Shown here: positions 18,701 through 28,351 of the stretch, one piece after another
How positions within the stretch are numbered: the first letter of the stretch is position 1
Layout of the letters: every line of letters begins with the position of its first letter
Assembly (NCBI RefSeq): GCF_010499245.1
Contig: NZ_JAAGOW010000003.1
Location: forward strand, 310,001-374,000
Direction of reading: 5' to 3'
DNA: 64,000 nucleotides
Origin: Variovorax sp. WS11
Lineage (GTDB): Bacteria; Pseudomonadota; Gammaproteobacteria; Burkholderiales; Burkholderiaceae_C
Made by a program: the position numbers and the translations under genes
The notes under the pieces: model-generated
Databases searched by the model: none
Told to the model about the DNA's origin: nothing
The model's input: only the letters and a program-made list of their open reading frames with translations

Positions 18701-20210
18701 CAGCTTCAAGTACCTGGCGCTGGGCTTCGCGACCAACTCCGGGCTCGGGGGCAGCTACAACTTCGTCAAGCAGGCCTTCACGCCCGGCGCGTGGACCAGC
18801 GCGAAGGGCGGGCTGCGCACTGCGGGCCTGTCGGGCGAGGTGGTGGGCAACGTGCCGAACATCGGCATCCAGTGGAGCTACCTGCGCGCACTCAACACGC
18901 GCACGAAGTTCTCCGACGCCGGGCCCGACAGCCAGGTGCCGATCGCGGACGTCAAGGCCTACCTGGACAAGCGCCTCGAGCGCATGGAATGGCTGCGCGA
19001 CACCTGGTGGACGAACCGCGAGAAGTGGATGACCCAGCGTGCGCGGGACAAGGCCGGCCAGTCCATCAAGGACGATGTGAAAGCGCTCGAGCAGGCCAAC
19101 GACCGCGGCGATCCGCCGCCCGTCGAGAACCGCACCTGGGGCAAGCATGTGCTGCTGCGCAAGGCGCAGGCCAACGAGCGCGTCGAGGCGATCGAGAAGG
19201 CCATCGCCGAGGCCGGGCGCTCCGGCGACGACAGCCACTTGCGCGCGATGGCCAAGACCGAGAGCGAGAAGGCCGCCAAGTCGATGAACACGGCCGGCGA
19301 CTTCATGGCCATTCCCAGCATGTACCGCTACACCTTCATGGGCGTGCTGCTGGCTTCCACGGGCCATCCGGTGCTGGCGGGCATCACGATGTTCCACGGG
19401 ATCGTCTCCAACGGCGGCTGGCTGCGGGCGCAGCAGGGCAAGGGCACGATCTACGGCATGCGCATGGCGCCGCGCGGCCTGTACGAAGGCAACGGCCTGT
19501 TCGGCGTGGGCAAGCGCATCGGGCGCGGCTACAACCAGGCCCTCGACCAGGTGCCCGACAGCGTGGGCGAGACGCTGGCGAACGCGGCGAAGAAGACGCC
19601 GGTGGTCAAGCGCTTCGCGAAGAGCGACAACCTGGTCGATTCGCTGAAGCTCGACGGGACCACCGAGGGCGCCGCGAACCGCCGCCGCATCCGCCTGCTG
19701 CTGACGGGCGCGACCGCGCCGACGGTGAACCTGATCAACGCGCTGTTCGCGGACGACGACGGCAAGAAGCAGCCGCCGCAGACGCCACCGGGCTCGCCGC
19801 CGACGAGCGGGCCCAGCCCGACGCCTACGAGCCCGCCGACGACATCGCCCTCGACACCGCCCAGCACGCCGCCGACCACGCCGCCGGATGAGCCGGACGA
19901 TCCCGGCACCGTCGAGCCCACGCCGCCGGACACCTCGGTCAAGCCGGTCCATGTCTTCGTCGACGGCGAGCATCGCGAGAGCGCCACGCTGTGGGGCATC
20001 TCGGCGCACAACCTGAAGACCCTGCTCACGCCCGCGGCGCTGGCCGAGGCGCGGCAGGAGGGCGGCGAAAACCATGTGACGAGCGAGGCGCTGTCGCATC
20101 TCTTCAACCTCAACCCGCGCTTCGACAAGCGGCTGATGGACGGCATCGTGACGAATGTCGAAGGCGATCCCGATACGCTGATCGACGGCTGGAAGATCCG
20201 GGTCGGATAG
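12756..20210 (+). CDS. Giant 2484-residue coiled-coil/DUF4781-like multidomain protein
   Basis: ATG 12756 is preceded by AGGAG. No signal peptide. Residues 15-75 are an Ala/Glu/Arg-rich coiled coil; coiled-coil-rich sequence continues to about 1100. Two related modules end in NPTTARLW (residue 486) and NPATARLW (826). Residues about 1185-1500 (VLPVVYGLEGEQGG, FKVETKPGESKLVDEQGWVYDDL, then two hydrophobic helices near 1285-1330) resemble the DUF4781 type. A Pro/Gly/Ser-rich linker covers about 1492-1719. A second globular part runs 1720-2338 with a hydrophobic stretch near 2185-2225. A Pro/Thr linker (2339-2392) precedes a LysM-like tail (LWGISAHN...LSHLFNLNPRF...DGWKIRVG). The organisation recalls very large secreted or contact-dependent effectors, but no secretion system, immunity gene or catalytic motif is recognised; function unknown. 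It stands alone between a Bug gene and an AraC gene. Confidence 0.8.
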   Translation: MVAPASSSGSTQAAIDHAAALRAAEEARRRAEEAARRAAEEARRVAEEARRQAEEARKKADALDALKKEAIANLREKEAKVAESKLDDVRQRRPANDPSQETRAAQTEVDAAKKTVALYEPPPKGQDKPALPSAGTQALLDKAQKAAKPVFDAQARGGDGTAAQKATLNAAVDDWLAAVQQDMRNAAVQARAEGKDPGAAIDQQAATIKQAVDAGGVFDPTSMGAYVEKAQSGVKAETPAIRQLRSEQYQVNQSGEKQVADARTEAGDAEAAAVKAEKYAASFGDGPGGNDTLITAKQNAKDEAARLRGVANRANAKLNGLVKAYGTSDPSDPQNPKTNVVGAVNADYEARVADLEVQDLSDKYQQAVAGGDPKKIAQADAALRDAQDAQRYAHALADDETAQLDQIDAGIEYTDAEAAWKAESLQQPGTYTVTERDGDKTSTKTEKAEGYDPAFWAKPGSEEGKKVQAIDGKYYYVDGDKKTELNPTTARLWAAHDKQEAAKTRGGETGKTLTQVKEDLVGGADGSGPQLDEGRYLDDADGIQQRLADANRDVTAAYAGLGSQRPPGFIGPVVASTTPKQLGEALERQRTAQAEADALEAMQDLRGAERDQAAGKPVDAGKLQGLRDTAREAQRKHEEAQPKLSPQDEKKMRDTLLPQARTDAKTKSDTVDKLTAPGSTASEAQRNKALDELDAAKLTVRDYETKLELIDAERDWYAAQYQYGQADFAKPQLSMFMKNGESVTDDVYPENYDPTWNLKPGADGKVSAEGLPRRLSPDDIEVRHDPCGGGYTVIVKKDSEVIGWQKSERYGDIRHFTVREGEYKMNPATARLWDTSEFGNGRLAQARSERAGVEKQLTDAAAEAPPPPEAQPLLGPDGKPVPTLRLGEDLGPRKKQADQNVVDATTARDQAQTAYDAGTGDRSALKNALDDANSRLAIAQNEQAAVDAVLLWQEAHRTRQLYEANERAGRAQTMCYAKPPAEMESDARANAVAARGKWLDSHNKFYTDTAQRDLGAAQSAHDKWKSAHPGLAETGSATWQDLQAAQAKVDTAKRYQVAGATESASAREQNFIAQNLRPDQHENGAELYKLFMRDPTLMAQPLINSHYVQYGGQYTQMQGRTQLENAVATALGWKPDVGLDPSTPANSERLQQTQSLFTQLSKEQQGVLDRTVGKIVEEGGDKARVMVLPVVYGLEGEQGGIVKTAVFKVETKPGESKLVDEQGWVYDDLDDYRANNSLPVEGVNLVTPEDGNFTLDANGNVKLFAGDARTETGWESFRRKSHLDVVAGAVGVVAGVVLTVGSFGTLSAPGVMLIAGSAAVLAAGYGVATSAESLYRQGSHGQDINPFTSTQARLDWLNLGLSAVSVPVVGASTRATIQAMRAGNALKAAAAARGAGDVVAADKHLADFARYSQSAQGWGRPAAAAAKPLGVGSVYAFEEGARYMVDNWEHMTPGERQKQLGMLGLNAAGFASPVFARGYVRVHNAVKPQTVAAQPETVAAGSTAATGSRVTDGAEVIPLASRRPAVAADDPQAPIAAQDPLQPFRESPAARSEGTVQTPDNVVPLHPEGPPPVVVAESPDAALAPVIPLVLRRPAGDGPDPGPGAVPASARRPQEQQLPLAAGGEEQAANAPYTRSPHRLATVRQLSPQASANPGGQGTHGQGGSGQPAGSVPPVSAHASGVPQASSPPPSSSGSGSGPGGPAGPSTPAAPTPPGGFRGWVARITGPTKALVAFGVTQGGAITAKLFGAGGFYDNVTGGPWATWVNQTRGLGTRGAYYTGKRGLENALEFARKGDAASAVRQVELVAKRAPLRGLSPEEIASKKQKAVDQLGEFGEAVARYQKGLEDAGVPQDVAEAFPVRLASEAEIKTGADQQLPEMAPGTLIDALGKSTLLGRALHDPSASPAALALAVDAYNAGDAQTVAAFNRLRPETRDRVLAAREAELGYGRAREMVNEKGNLIDMKDVQGALGSTMHMGSKVGISFKYLALGFATNSGLGGSYNFVKQAFTPGAWTSAKGGLRTAGLSGEVVGNVPNIGIQWSYLRALNTRTKFSDAGPDSQVPIADVKAYLDKRLERMEWLRDTWWTNREKWMTQRARDKAGQSIKDDVKALEQANDRGDPPPVENRTWGKHVLLRKAQANERVEAIEKAIAEAGRSGDDSHLRAMAKTESEKAAKSMNTAGDFMAIPSMYRYTFMGVLLASTGHPVLAGITMFHGIVSNGGWLRAQQGKGTIYGMRMAPRGLYEGNGLFGVGKRIGRGYNQALDQVPDSVGETLANAAKKTPVVKRFAKSDNLVDSLKLDGTTEGAANRRRIRLLLTGATAPTVNLINALFADDDGKKQPPQTPPGSPPTSGPSPTPTSPPTTSPSTPPSTPPTTPPDEPDDPGTVEPTPPDTSVKPVHVFVDGEHRESATLWGISAHNLKTLLTPAALAEARQEGGENHVTSEALSHLFNLNPRFDKRLMDGIVTNVEGDPDTLIDGWKIRVG

Positions 20211-20261
20211 CGAGACGGCGCGATGATTGAGTACGCCGGTTCGGCGTGGCACGATCGCGCG

Positions 20262-20705
20262 ATGACCAGCAGACCCACCGAAGCGCAGAACCTGCGCGAC
20301 CTCGCGCGCCTGCGCCGCGTTCGCGACCGGATCGACCGGGAGTACGCGCAGCCGCTGGACGTCGAGGCGCTCGCCCGCGGCGCGAACATGTCGGCCGGGC
20401 ACCTCAGCCGCGAGTTCCGGCTTGCCTACGGCGAGTCGCCCTACAGCTACCTGATGACGCGGCGCATCGAGCGCGCGATGGCGCTGCTGCGCCGTGGCGA
20501 TCTCAGCGTCACCGAGGTGTGCTTCGAGGTCGGCTGCGGGTCGCTCGGCACCTTCAGCACCCGCTTCACCGAGCTGGTCGGCGTGCCGCCCAGCACCTAC
20601 CGCCGCCAAGCCGCGGGCGCGACCGCGGGGATGCCGTCGTGCGTGGCGAAGCAGGTCACGCGACCGATCAGGAATCGAGAAGCGCCCGCCTCCGAGCCGC
20701 AATAG
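20262..20705 (+). CDS. AraC-family regulator consisting of the DNA-binding domain only
   Basis: 147 residues from ATG 20262; an in-frame ATG at 20223 would add 13 residues. Both helix-turn-helix units are present: LDVEALARGANMSAGHLSREFRLAYGESPYSYLMTRRIERAM and LSVTEVCFEVGCGSLGTFSTRFTELVGVPPSTYRR. No sensor domain is present. It lies 42 bases upstream of a VOC gene that is itself coupled to a UvrA-like gene; this three-gene set is commonly seen in actinobacteria (family knowledge), where the regulator probably controls the other two. Confidence 0.88.
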   Translation: MTSRPTEAQNLRDLARLRRVRDRIDREYAQPLDVEALARGANMSAGHLSREFRLAYGESPYSYLMTRRIERAMALLRRGDLSVTEVCFEVGCGSLGTFSTRFTELVGVPPSTYRRQAAGATAGMPSCVAKQVTRPIRNREAPASEPQ

Positions 20706-20747
20706 ACTGGCCGCCATCGACACCCTCATTCACTTCGATTGACCGCC

Positions 20748-21163
20748 ATGGACATCACCATTCACGCGAGCTTCCTTCCGCACAACGACCCGGACGCAGC
20801 GCTGGCCTTCTACCGCGACACCCTCGGCTTCGAGGTGCGCAACGACGTCGGGTACGGCGGGATGCGCTGGATCACGGTCGGCCCCGCCGGCCAGCCCGGC
20901 ACATCGATCGTGCTGAATCCGCCGGCCGCCACACCCGGCCTCACCGACGACGAGCGCCGCACCATCGCCGAGATGATGGCCAAGGGCACCTACGCCATGC
21001 TCCTCCTGGCCACCAAGGATCTAGCCGGCACCTTCGAGCGGCTGCAGGCCAGCGGTGCCGAAGTCGTGCAGGAGCCGACCGAGCAGCCTTACGGCGTGCG
21101 CGACTGCGCCTTCCGCGATCCTGCGGGCAACCTGATCCGCCTCCAGGAGCTGCGTCAGACACG

Positions 21164-21167
<4 letters not shown>
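20748..21167 (+). CDS. VOC (glyoxalase/bleomycin-resistance) family protein
   Basis: 139 residues from ATG 20748. It shows the paired beta-alpha-beta-beta-beta units of the VOC fold: HNDPDAALAFYRDTLGFEVRNDV in the first half, then DLAGTFERLQASGAEVVQEP and VRDCAFRDPAGNLIRLQEL, with the metal/ligand glutamate expected near the end. It may bind or modify a small toxic molecule. Its stop overlaps the next start (ATGA at 21164-21167), so it is translationally coupled to the UvrA-like gene. Confidence 0.85.
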
Positions 21168-23560
<2,393 letters not shown>

Positions 23561-23581
23561 ACGCGGCCGACTCGCCGCGCC

Positions 23582-24484
23582 TCACTCCACGATGCCGTTG
23601 CGCGCCGAAGGCGGCTGCAGCGCATCGAGCGCCGACAGGCGCCGGTACTCGCCCGGCACCACTGCGTAGGTGCTGAGGAAGGTCTTGTGCAGATGGCTCT
23701 GGTCGCTGAAGCCGGCCGCGTGCGCCGCGTAGGTGACGCGTGCGCCGCCGGCGATCAGGTCGCGGGCGTACTCGATGCGGTGGCCCACCAGCAGCTCGTG
23801 CGGCGTGAAGCCCCAGGCGCTCTTGAAGCGGCGCTGCAGGTGCACCGGATGCCAGCCCACCGTCTCGGCCAGGCCGTCGAGCGTGAGGCGCTGGTGGAAG
23901 CCCGAGGCGATCAGGCCGTAGAGCCGGTTCACGCGCTCGTCGCCGCTGTCGATGGCGAGCGCGGGGCCTTGCAGCGCGCTTGGCGCATCGACGGCCTGCA
24001 GCGGCATCCACTGCGCGAGGCGCTCGCGCATAAGCGCGCGGCCAACCGCGGCGGCTTCCTCGTTGCCGCTGCGCGCGGCCTCCTGCAGCAGGCGGTGGCA
24101 TTCGAGGAAATCGCGCGCTGCCGATGGCTGAGAGAAGACGGCGACCGCCGCGTCGCCTTCGACCGGCTGCACCTGGGCGCCGCCGGCATCGGCCGGGCTC
24201 ACGCATCGTGCGACCGCGAAGCTGCAGTACATCGCGTCTTCGCGCCAGGGGGCGCTGCGGGCCTGCACCGAATGCCACACCTGCGGCGCGATGCGCAGCA
24301 GCGTGCCCGGGGGCACCACCATCACGCCGCCGGGCGTGCGCACCTGCAGCTCCGTGTCGCACACCGAGAGCGTGAAGCCCACGTGACGGTGCGGCCGGAT
24401 CTCGCGCTGCATGAAGCGGTTGGCGGTGAATTGAAGCCCCGCGAGTTCAGCGTCTCGCCAGTAGCAGGAGTCGAGGAGTTCCAT
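23582..24484 (-). CDS. AraC-family regulator, probable controller of the ABC operon
   Basis: 300 residues. The N-terminal cupin-like sensor (REIRPHRHVGFTLSVCDTELQV...GTLLRIAPQVWHSVQA) is followed by a C-terminal AraC domain from about residue 190 (LTLDGLAETVGWHPVHLQRRFKSAWGFTPHELLVGHRI and VTYAAHAAGFSDQSHLHKTF). It is divergent from the peptide-type ABC importer operon across a 222-base region with strong symmetry elements, so it most likely regulates that operon. Confidence 0.92.
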   Translation of the reverse strand: MELLDSCYWRDAELAGLQFTANRFMQREIRPHRHVGFTLSVCDTELQVRTPGGVMVVPPGTLLRIAPQVWHSVQARSAPWREDAMYCSFAVARCVSPADAGGAQVQPVEGDAAVAVFSQPSAARDFLECHRLLQEAARSGNEEAAAVGRALMRERLAQWMPLQAVDAPSALQGPALAIDSGDERVNRLYGLIASGFHQRLTLDGLAETVGWHPVHLQRRFKSAWGFTPHELLVGHRIEYARDLIAGGARVTYAAHAAGFSDQSHLHKTFLSTYAVVPGEYRRLSALDALQPPSARNGIVE

Positions 24485-24493
24485 CGAAGGCCC

Positions 24494-24508
24494 AGGTCCG
24501 GCGGACCT
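24494..24508. promoter_or_regulatory. Perfect palindrome next to the AraC start
   Basis: AGGTCCGGCGGACCT (24494-24508) has 7-bp arms around a single G and lies 10 bases upstream of the AraC ATG (24484). It abuts the conserved element at 24508. Candidate operator for autoregulation. Confidence 0.4.
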
Positions 24509-24548
24509 TAAGAATCTACAAGGCGAAAAATTCGCCGCTTGGTAATTT
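24508..24548 (+). repeat. Conserved two-block promoter-region element, copy A
   Basis: TTAAGAATCTACAAGGCG at 24508-24525 matches the copy at 31380 in 17 of 18 positions, and at the same distance (offset 31) both carry TTGxTAAxTT. It lies about 180 bases upstream of the substrate-binding protein ATG, same orientation. An internal inverted repeat GGCGAA-AAA-TTCGCC occupies 24522-24536 in this copy only. Confidence 0.5.
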
Positions 24549-24706
24549 CGCGGTCATCGATTGCGGCGCAGTCGATTCACCGATTCGAAGGGCGTGAGCA
24601 TGCCAGTGCCCAGCGATTCTGTGAAGGGCGATCGACATCTTCGCCACGCTTCGCAGCGTGGGGAATGCGCTCGTGCAAACCAACGTTTTCGAACCGGAGA
24701 AGAACC

Positions 24707-26284
24707 ATGAGATGGAGACAAGGGCGCCTGCGCGGCTGGCTGTGCGCGGCATCGCTGGCGCTCGCCGCCTGCGCGCTGCCCGCGCAGGAACTGCGCATTG
24801 GGTTGGCCAGCAATCCCAGCACGGTGGACCCGCACTTCTACAACAACGATGCCGTCAGCGCGGTGATGAGCCATGCCTACGAGACGCTGGTGGCGCTGGA
24901 CCCCGACGCGCGCCTGGTGCCCGCGCTCGCTGCCTCGTGGCGCGCGGTCGACGACCGGACCTGGGAGTTCAAGCTGCGCGACGGCGTCAAGTTCCACGAC
25001 GGCAGCAGCCTGAGCGCGGAAGACGTGCTGTTCTCGCTCGACCGCCCCGCGGCGATCGCCAACAGCCCGAGCTCCTTCGCCACCTACGCGCGCAGCATCA
25101 CGGGCAAGAAGGCCATCGACCGGCTGACCGTGCAGCTCACCACCGCCGCGCCCGCGCCGCTCTTGCCGAATGACCTGACACGCATCTTCATCGTCTCGAA
25201 AAAGGCGGCCGAGAAGGCGAGCACCGACGACTTCAACCAGGTGAAGGTGGATGCCGGCACCGGCCCCTTCCGGATCGTGAAGTTCAGCCCCGGCGCCTCG
25301 GTGCAGTTCGCGCGCTTCGACGACTACTGGGGCGCGAAGCCGGCCTGGGCTGCGCTCACGCTGCGCATGCTGCCGGCCGATGCGGCGCGCATGTCGGCGC
25401 TGCTGTCGGGCGACGTGCAGCTGGTGGAGAACGTGCAGGCCAACTTGGTCTCGCAGTTCCGGCAGAACAAGGACCTGGCCGTGTTCGACAAGGTGTCGAG
25501 CCGCGTGATGTTCCTCTACACCGACCACCGCGACAGCTCGCCCTTCGTCACCGACAAGGAGGGCCGGCCGCTGGCGAAGAACCCGCTGAAGGATGCGCGG
25601 GTGCGCCAGGCGATCTCGAAGCTGATCGACCGCAAGCTGCTGGCCGAGCGCGTGCTGGACCGGCTGGCCGTGCCCACCGCCAACATCGCCGCGCCCGGCA
25701 TGTTCGGCTTCAACCCGAAGCTCAAGCCCGAGGCCGTGGACCTGGCCGGTGCGCGCAGGCTGCTGGCCGAAGCGGGCTACCCCGAGGGCTTCGGCCTCAC
25801 GCTCTTCGGGCCCAACGACCGCTACATCAACGACGAGCAGGTGGTGCAGGCCATCGGCCAGATGCTCACGCGTGGCGGCATCGCGACCAAGGTGCAGGTC
25901 TCGCCGATGTCGACCTACGTGGGACGGGCATCGAAGAAGGAGCTGGGCTTCGGCTTGCTGGGCTGGGGCGTGGGCGGCGGCGAGCCCTCGGGCGCGATGC
26001 GCGGCCTGCTTGGCACGTCGGACAAGGAGAAGGGCATGGGCGCCACCAACTGGAGCAGCTACGCCAGCCCGGCGTTCGATGCGCTGCTGACCGAGGCCCT
26101 GCGCACCGTGGACGACCGCAAGCGCGAGCAGCTGCTGCAGGACGCGGCCGAGCAGGCGCTGGCGAAGGACTTCGCCATCATCCCGCTCTACCACCAGGTC
26201 GCGACCTGGGCCGGCCGCAAGGGCATCGCCTTCGTGCCGCGGGTGGACGAGTTCACGCTGGCCTACCAGGTCCGGCCGGATTGA
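24707..26284 (+). CDS. ABC transporter substrate-binding protein, peptide/opine (SBP family 5) type
   Basis: 525 residues from ATG 24707, preceded by GGAGAAG. The signal peptide ends near ACALPAQ; the cysteine could also be a lipobox. The mature domain has the family-5 blocks: LRIGLASNPSTVDPHFYNND, YETLVALDPDARLVPALA, WEFKLRDGVKFHDGSSLSAEDVLFSL, GTGPFRIVKFSPG, and DARVRQAISKLIDRK. It would capture a short peptide, modified amino acid or similar amide in the periplasm. It is the first gene of a six-gene operon (deacylase, two permeases, two ATPases), and the companion deacylase suggests an N-acylated ligand (inference). Confidence 0.92.
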   Translation: MRWRQGRLRGWLCAASLALAACALPAQELRIGLASNPSTVDPHFYNNDAVSAVMSHAYETLVALDPDARLVPALAASWRAVDDRTWEFKLRDGVKFHDGSSLSAEDVLFSLDRPAAIANSPSSFATYARSITGKKAIDRLTVQLTTAAPAPLLPNDLTRIFIVSKKAAEKASTDDFNQVKVDAGTGPFRIVKFSPGASVQFARFDDYWGAKPAWAALTLRMLPADAARMSALLSGDVQLVENVQANLVSQFRQNKDLAVFDKVSSRVMFLYTDHRDSSPFVTDKEGRPLAKNPLKDARVRQAISKLIDRKLLAERVLDRLAVPTANIAAPGMFGFNPKLKPEAVDLAGARRLLAEAGYPEGFGLTLFGPNDRYINDEQVVQAIGQMLTRGGIATKVQVSPMSTYVGRASKKELGFGLLGWGVGGGEPSGAMRGLLGTSDKEKGMGATNWSSYASPAFDALLTEALRTVDDRKREQLLQDAAEQALAKDFAIIPLYHQVATWAGRKGIAFVPRVDEFTLAYQVRPD

Positions 26285-26299
26285 GGGGGGCGCGCGTTC

Positions 26300-27310
26300 A
26301 TGCTGCAGCAGCTCGACCACCTGCCTCCCGGCTTCATGACGGCCTCGGCGCGCGATCTGCATCGCGTGCTGCCGGGGCCGACGCTGATCCATCTGCCCGG
26401 CGATGCGCCGGAGCCCTTGTTCGTCTCGATCCTGCTGCACGGCAACGAGGACGTCGGCCTGTTGGCGCTGCAGTCGGTGCTGGCCAGCCATGGCGCGCGC
26501 CGGCTGCCGCGTGCGCTCTCGGTCTTCGTCGGCAATGTGGAGGCGGCCCGGGCCGGCGTGCGCCGGCTGGAGCACCAGCCCGACTTCAACCGCATCTGGT
26601 CGACCGCGCCGCCGCGCACGCCCTACGAGCACATGGCGGCAGCGGTGGTGGAGGTCATGCGTCAGCGCGCCGTCTTCGCCACGCTGGACCTGCACAACAA
26701 CTCCGGGCGCAATCCGCTGTACAGCTGCCTGAGCGGCACGCAGCGGCAGCACCTGGTGCTGGCGCGCCTGTTCTCGCCGCTGGCCGTGCTGATCGAATCG
26801 CAGCCTTCGCTGGGCGCGGCCTTCGCGGCCTTCTCGCCGAGCATCAGCTGCGAGTGCGGCGAGATCGGCAGCGCTCAGGGCGTTTTCCGCGCGGCGGCGC
26901 TGATCGACAAGTGCCTGCGCGCCACGCGCGAGATTTTCGAGGCCGGGGAGGGCGGGTCGCTCGACATCTTCCAGGCCTTTGCAAAGCTGAAGGTGCGCGA
27001 CACGCTCACGATCTCCTGCGACGGCACGGAGGAGGCCGATGTCCGCCTCGCGCCCGACATCGAGTCGCTCAACTTCTGCGCGCTGCAGGCCGGCCATGTG
27101 ATCGCGACCACGGCCGCGCACCTGGACATCGAGCCGCTGCAGGCCCTGCGCCTGAACGGCGAACCGATCGAGGACTTGCTGGTGCGCAAAGGCACGCGGC
27201 TGAGCCTCGCGCAGCCCGCCATCGCCGCCATGCTCACGCGCGACCTGCGCGCGATCCGCCAGGACTGCCTGGGCTACCTGATGCGGCGCGTTCGCCTCGC
27301 GGCCTCCTGA
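26300..27310 (+). CDS. Succinylglutamate desuccinylase/aspartoacylase-family (M14-like) hydrolase
   Basis: 336 residues, starting 16 bases after the substrate-binding protein gene. Zinc ligands appear as LLHGNEDVGL (H-x-x-E) and ATLDLHNNSGRNP (His), and a catalytic acid is expected in SCECGEIG. The C-terminal part (LQAGHVIATTAAHLDIEPLQ) fits the accessory domain of the family. Sitting inside a Dpp/Opp-like importer operon, it probably hydrolyses the imported compound in the cytoplasm, releasing an acyl group or amino acid. The specific substrate cannot be read from sequence. Confidence 0.85.
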   Translation: MLQQLDHLPPGFMTASARDLHRVLPGPTLIHLPGDAPEPLFVSILLHGNEDVGLLALQSVLASHGARRLPRALSVFVGNVEAARAGVRRLEHQPDFNRIWSTAPPRTPYEHMAAAVVEVMRQRAVFATLDLHNNSGRNPLYSCLSGTQRQHLVLARLFSPLAVLIESQPSLGAAFAAFSPSISCECGEIGSAQGVFRAAALIDKCLRATREIFEAGEGGSLDIFQAFAKLKVRDTLTISCDGTEEADVRLAPDIESLNFCALQAGHVIATTAAHLDIEPLQALRLNGEPIEDLLVRKGTRLSLAQPAIAAMLTRDLRAIRQDCLGYLMRRVRLAAS

Positions 27311-27329
27311 ACCACAGCCAGCCTCACCC

Positions 27330-28307
27330 ATGCTTGCCTTCGTGATACGACGCCTCGGGCAGAGCCTGCTCGTGCTCTTCGCCATGTCCCTGCTGGTCTT
27401 CGCCAGCGTCTACCTGATCGGCAACCCGGCCGACATCCTGATCAGCATGGATGCCGACCAGGCCGAGCGCGCGCGGCTGGCCCATGCCATGGGCCTGGAC
27501 CGCTCCCTGCCGCTGCAGTACGCGCAATTCCTGTGGCGCGCGCTACAGGGCGACCTGGGGCAGTCCTTCGTGCATGGCGTGCCGGCGGTGGCGCTGGTGT
27601 TCGAGCGCCTGCCCGCGACGCTGGAGCTGGCCGCGGTCGCGATGGCGATCGCGATGGGCATCGGGCTGCCGCTGGGCCTGTGGGCCGGGCTGAAGCCCGA
27701 GTCCTTCGCCGGCAAGGCGATCATGACCGGCTCCATCCTCGGCTTCTCGCTGCCGACCTTCTGGGTGGGGCTGATGCTGATCATGGTGTTCTCGGTGCAG
27801 CTGGGCTGGCTGCCGGCCGGCGGGCGCGGGCCGACCCAGGAGCTGCTCGGGCTGCAGCTTTCGCTCTTCAGCCTCGAGGGCTGGAAGCACCTGCTGCTGC
27901 CGGCGCTCAACCTCGCGCTCTTCAAGCTGGCGCTGGTCACGCGGCTCACGCGGGCCGGCACGCGCGAGGCGCTGACGCAGGACTACGTGAAGTTCGCGCG
28001 TGCCAAGGGGCTGTCGCCCGCGCGGGTGGTGGGGGTGCATGTGCTGAAGAACATCATGGTGCCCATCGTCACGGTGGTGGCGCTGGAGTTCGGCGCGCTG
28101 GTCGCCTTCGCCGCCGTCACCGAAACCATCTTCGCCTGGCCCGGCGCCGGCAAGCTGATCATCGAATCGATCGGCCTGCTGGACCGCCCGGTGGTGGTGG
28201 CCTACCTGCTGGTGGTGGTGGCGATGTTCACGCTGCTCAACCTGCTGGTGGACATCGCCTATTCGGCGCTCGATCCGCGGGTGCGGCTGGGCGATGCCGG
28301 AGCCTGA
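27330..28307 (+). CDS. ABC transporter permease, DppB-type
   Basis: 325 residues with about six membrane helices, the first at residues 8-30 (LGQSLLVLFAMSLLVFASVYL). The N-terminal block (NPADILISMDADQAERARLAHAMGLDRSLPLQYAQF) is standard for DppB. The cytoplasmic EAA loop reads TREALTQDYVKFARAKGLSPARVVGVHVLKN, which contacts the ATPases. It forms a heteromeric channel with the next gene product. Confidence 0.93.
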   Translation: MLAFVIRRLGQSLLVLFAMSLLVFASVYLIGNPADILISMDADQAERARLAHAMGLDRSLPLQYAQFLWRALQGDLGQSFVHGVPAVALVFERLPATLELAAVAMAIAMGIGLPLGLWAGLKPESFAGKAIMTGSILGFSLPTFWVGLMLIMVFSVQLGWLPAGGRGPTQELLGLQLSLFSLEGWKHLLLPALNLALFKLALVTRLTRAGTREALTQDYVKFARAKGLSPARVVGVHVLKNIMVPIVTVVALEFGALVAFAAVTETIFAWPGAGKLIIESIGLLDRPVVVAYLLVVVAMFTLLNLLVDIAYSALDPRVRLGDAGA

Positions 28308-28351
28308 CCCCCTGCAGGCACTGCTTTCCACGACAACAACGATCCATCCCC

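Noticed and set aside
15555..20729. 1724-residue minus-strand ORF opposite the giant gene
   Set aside because: Arg/Leu/Gly-rich shadow typical of high-GC DNA, no motif or RBS; the plus-strand frame has motifs throughout.
24554..27385. 943-residue minus-strand ORF opposite the ABC operon
   Set aside because: Antisense shadow of clear substrate-binding protein and deacylase genes.
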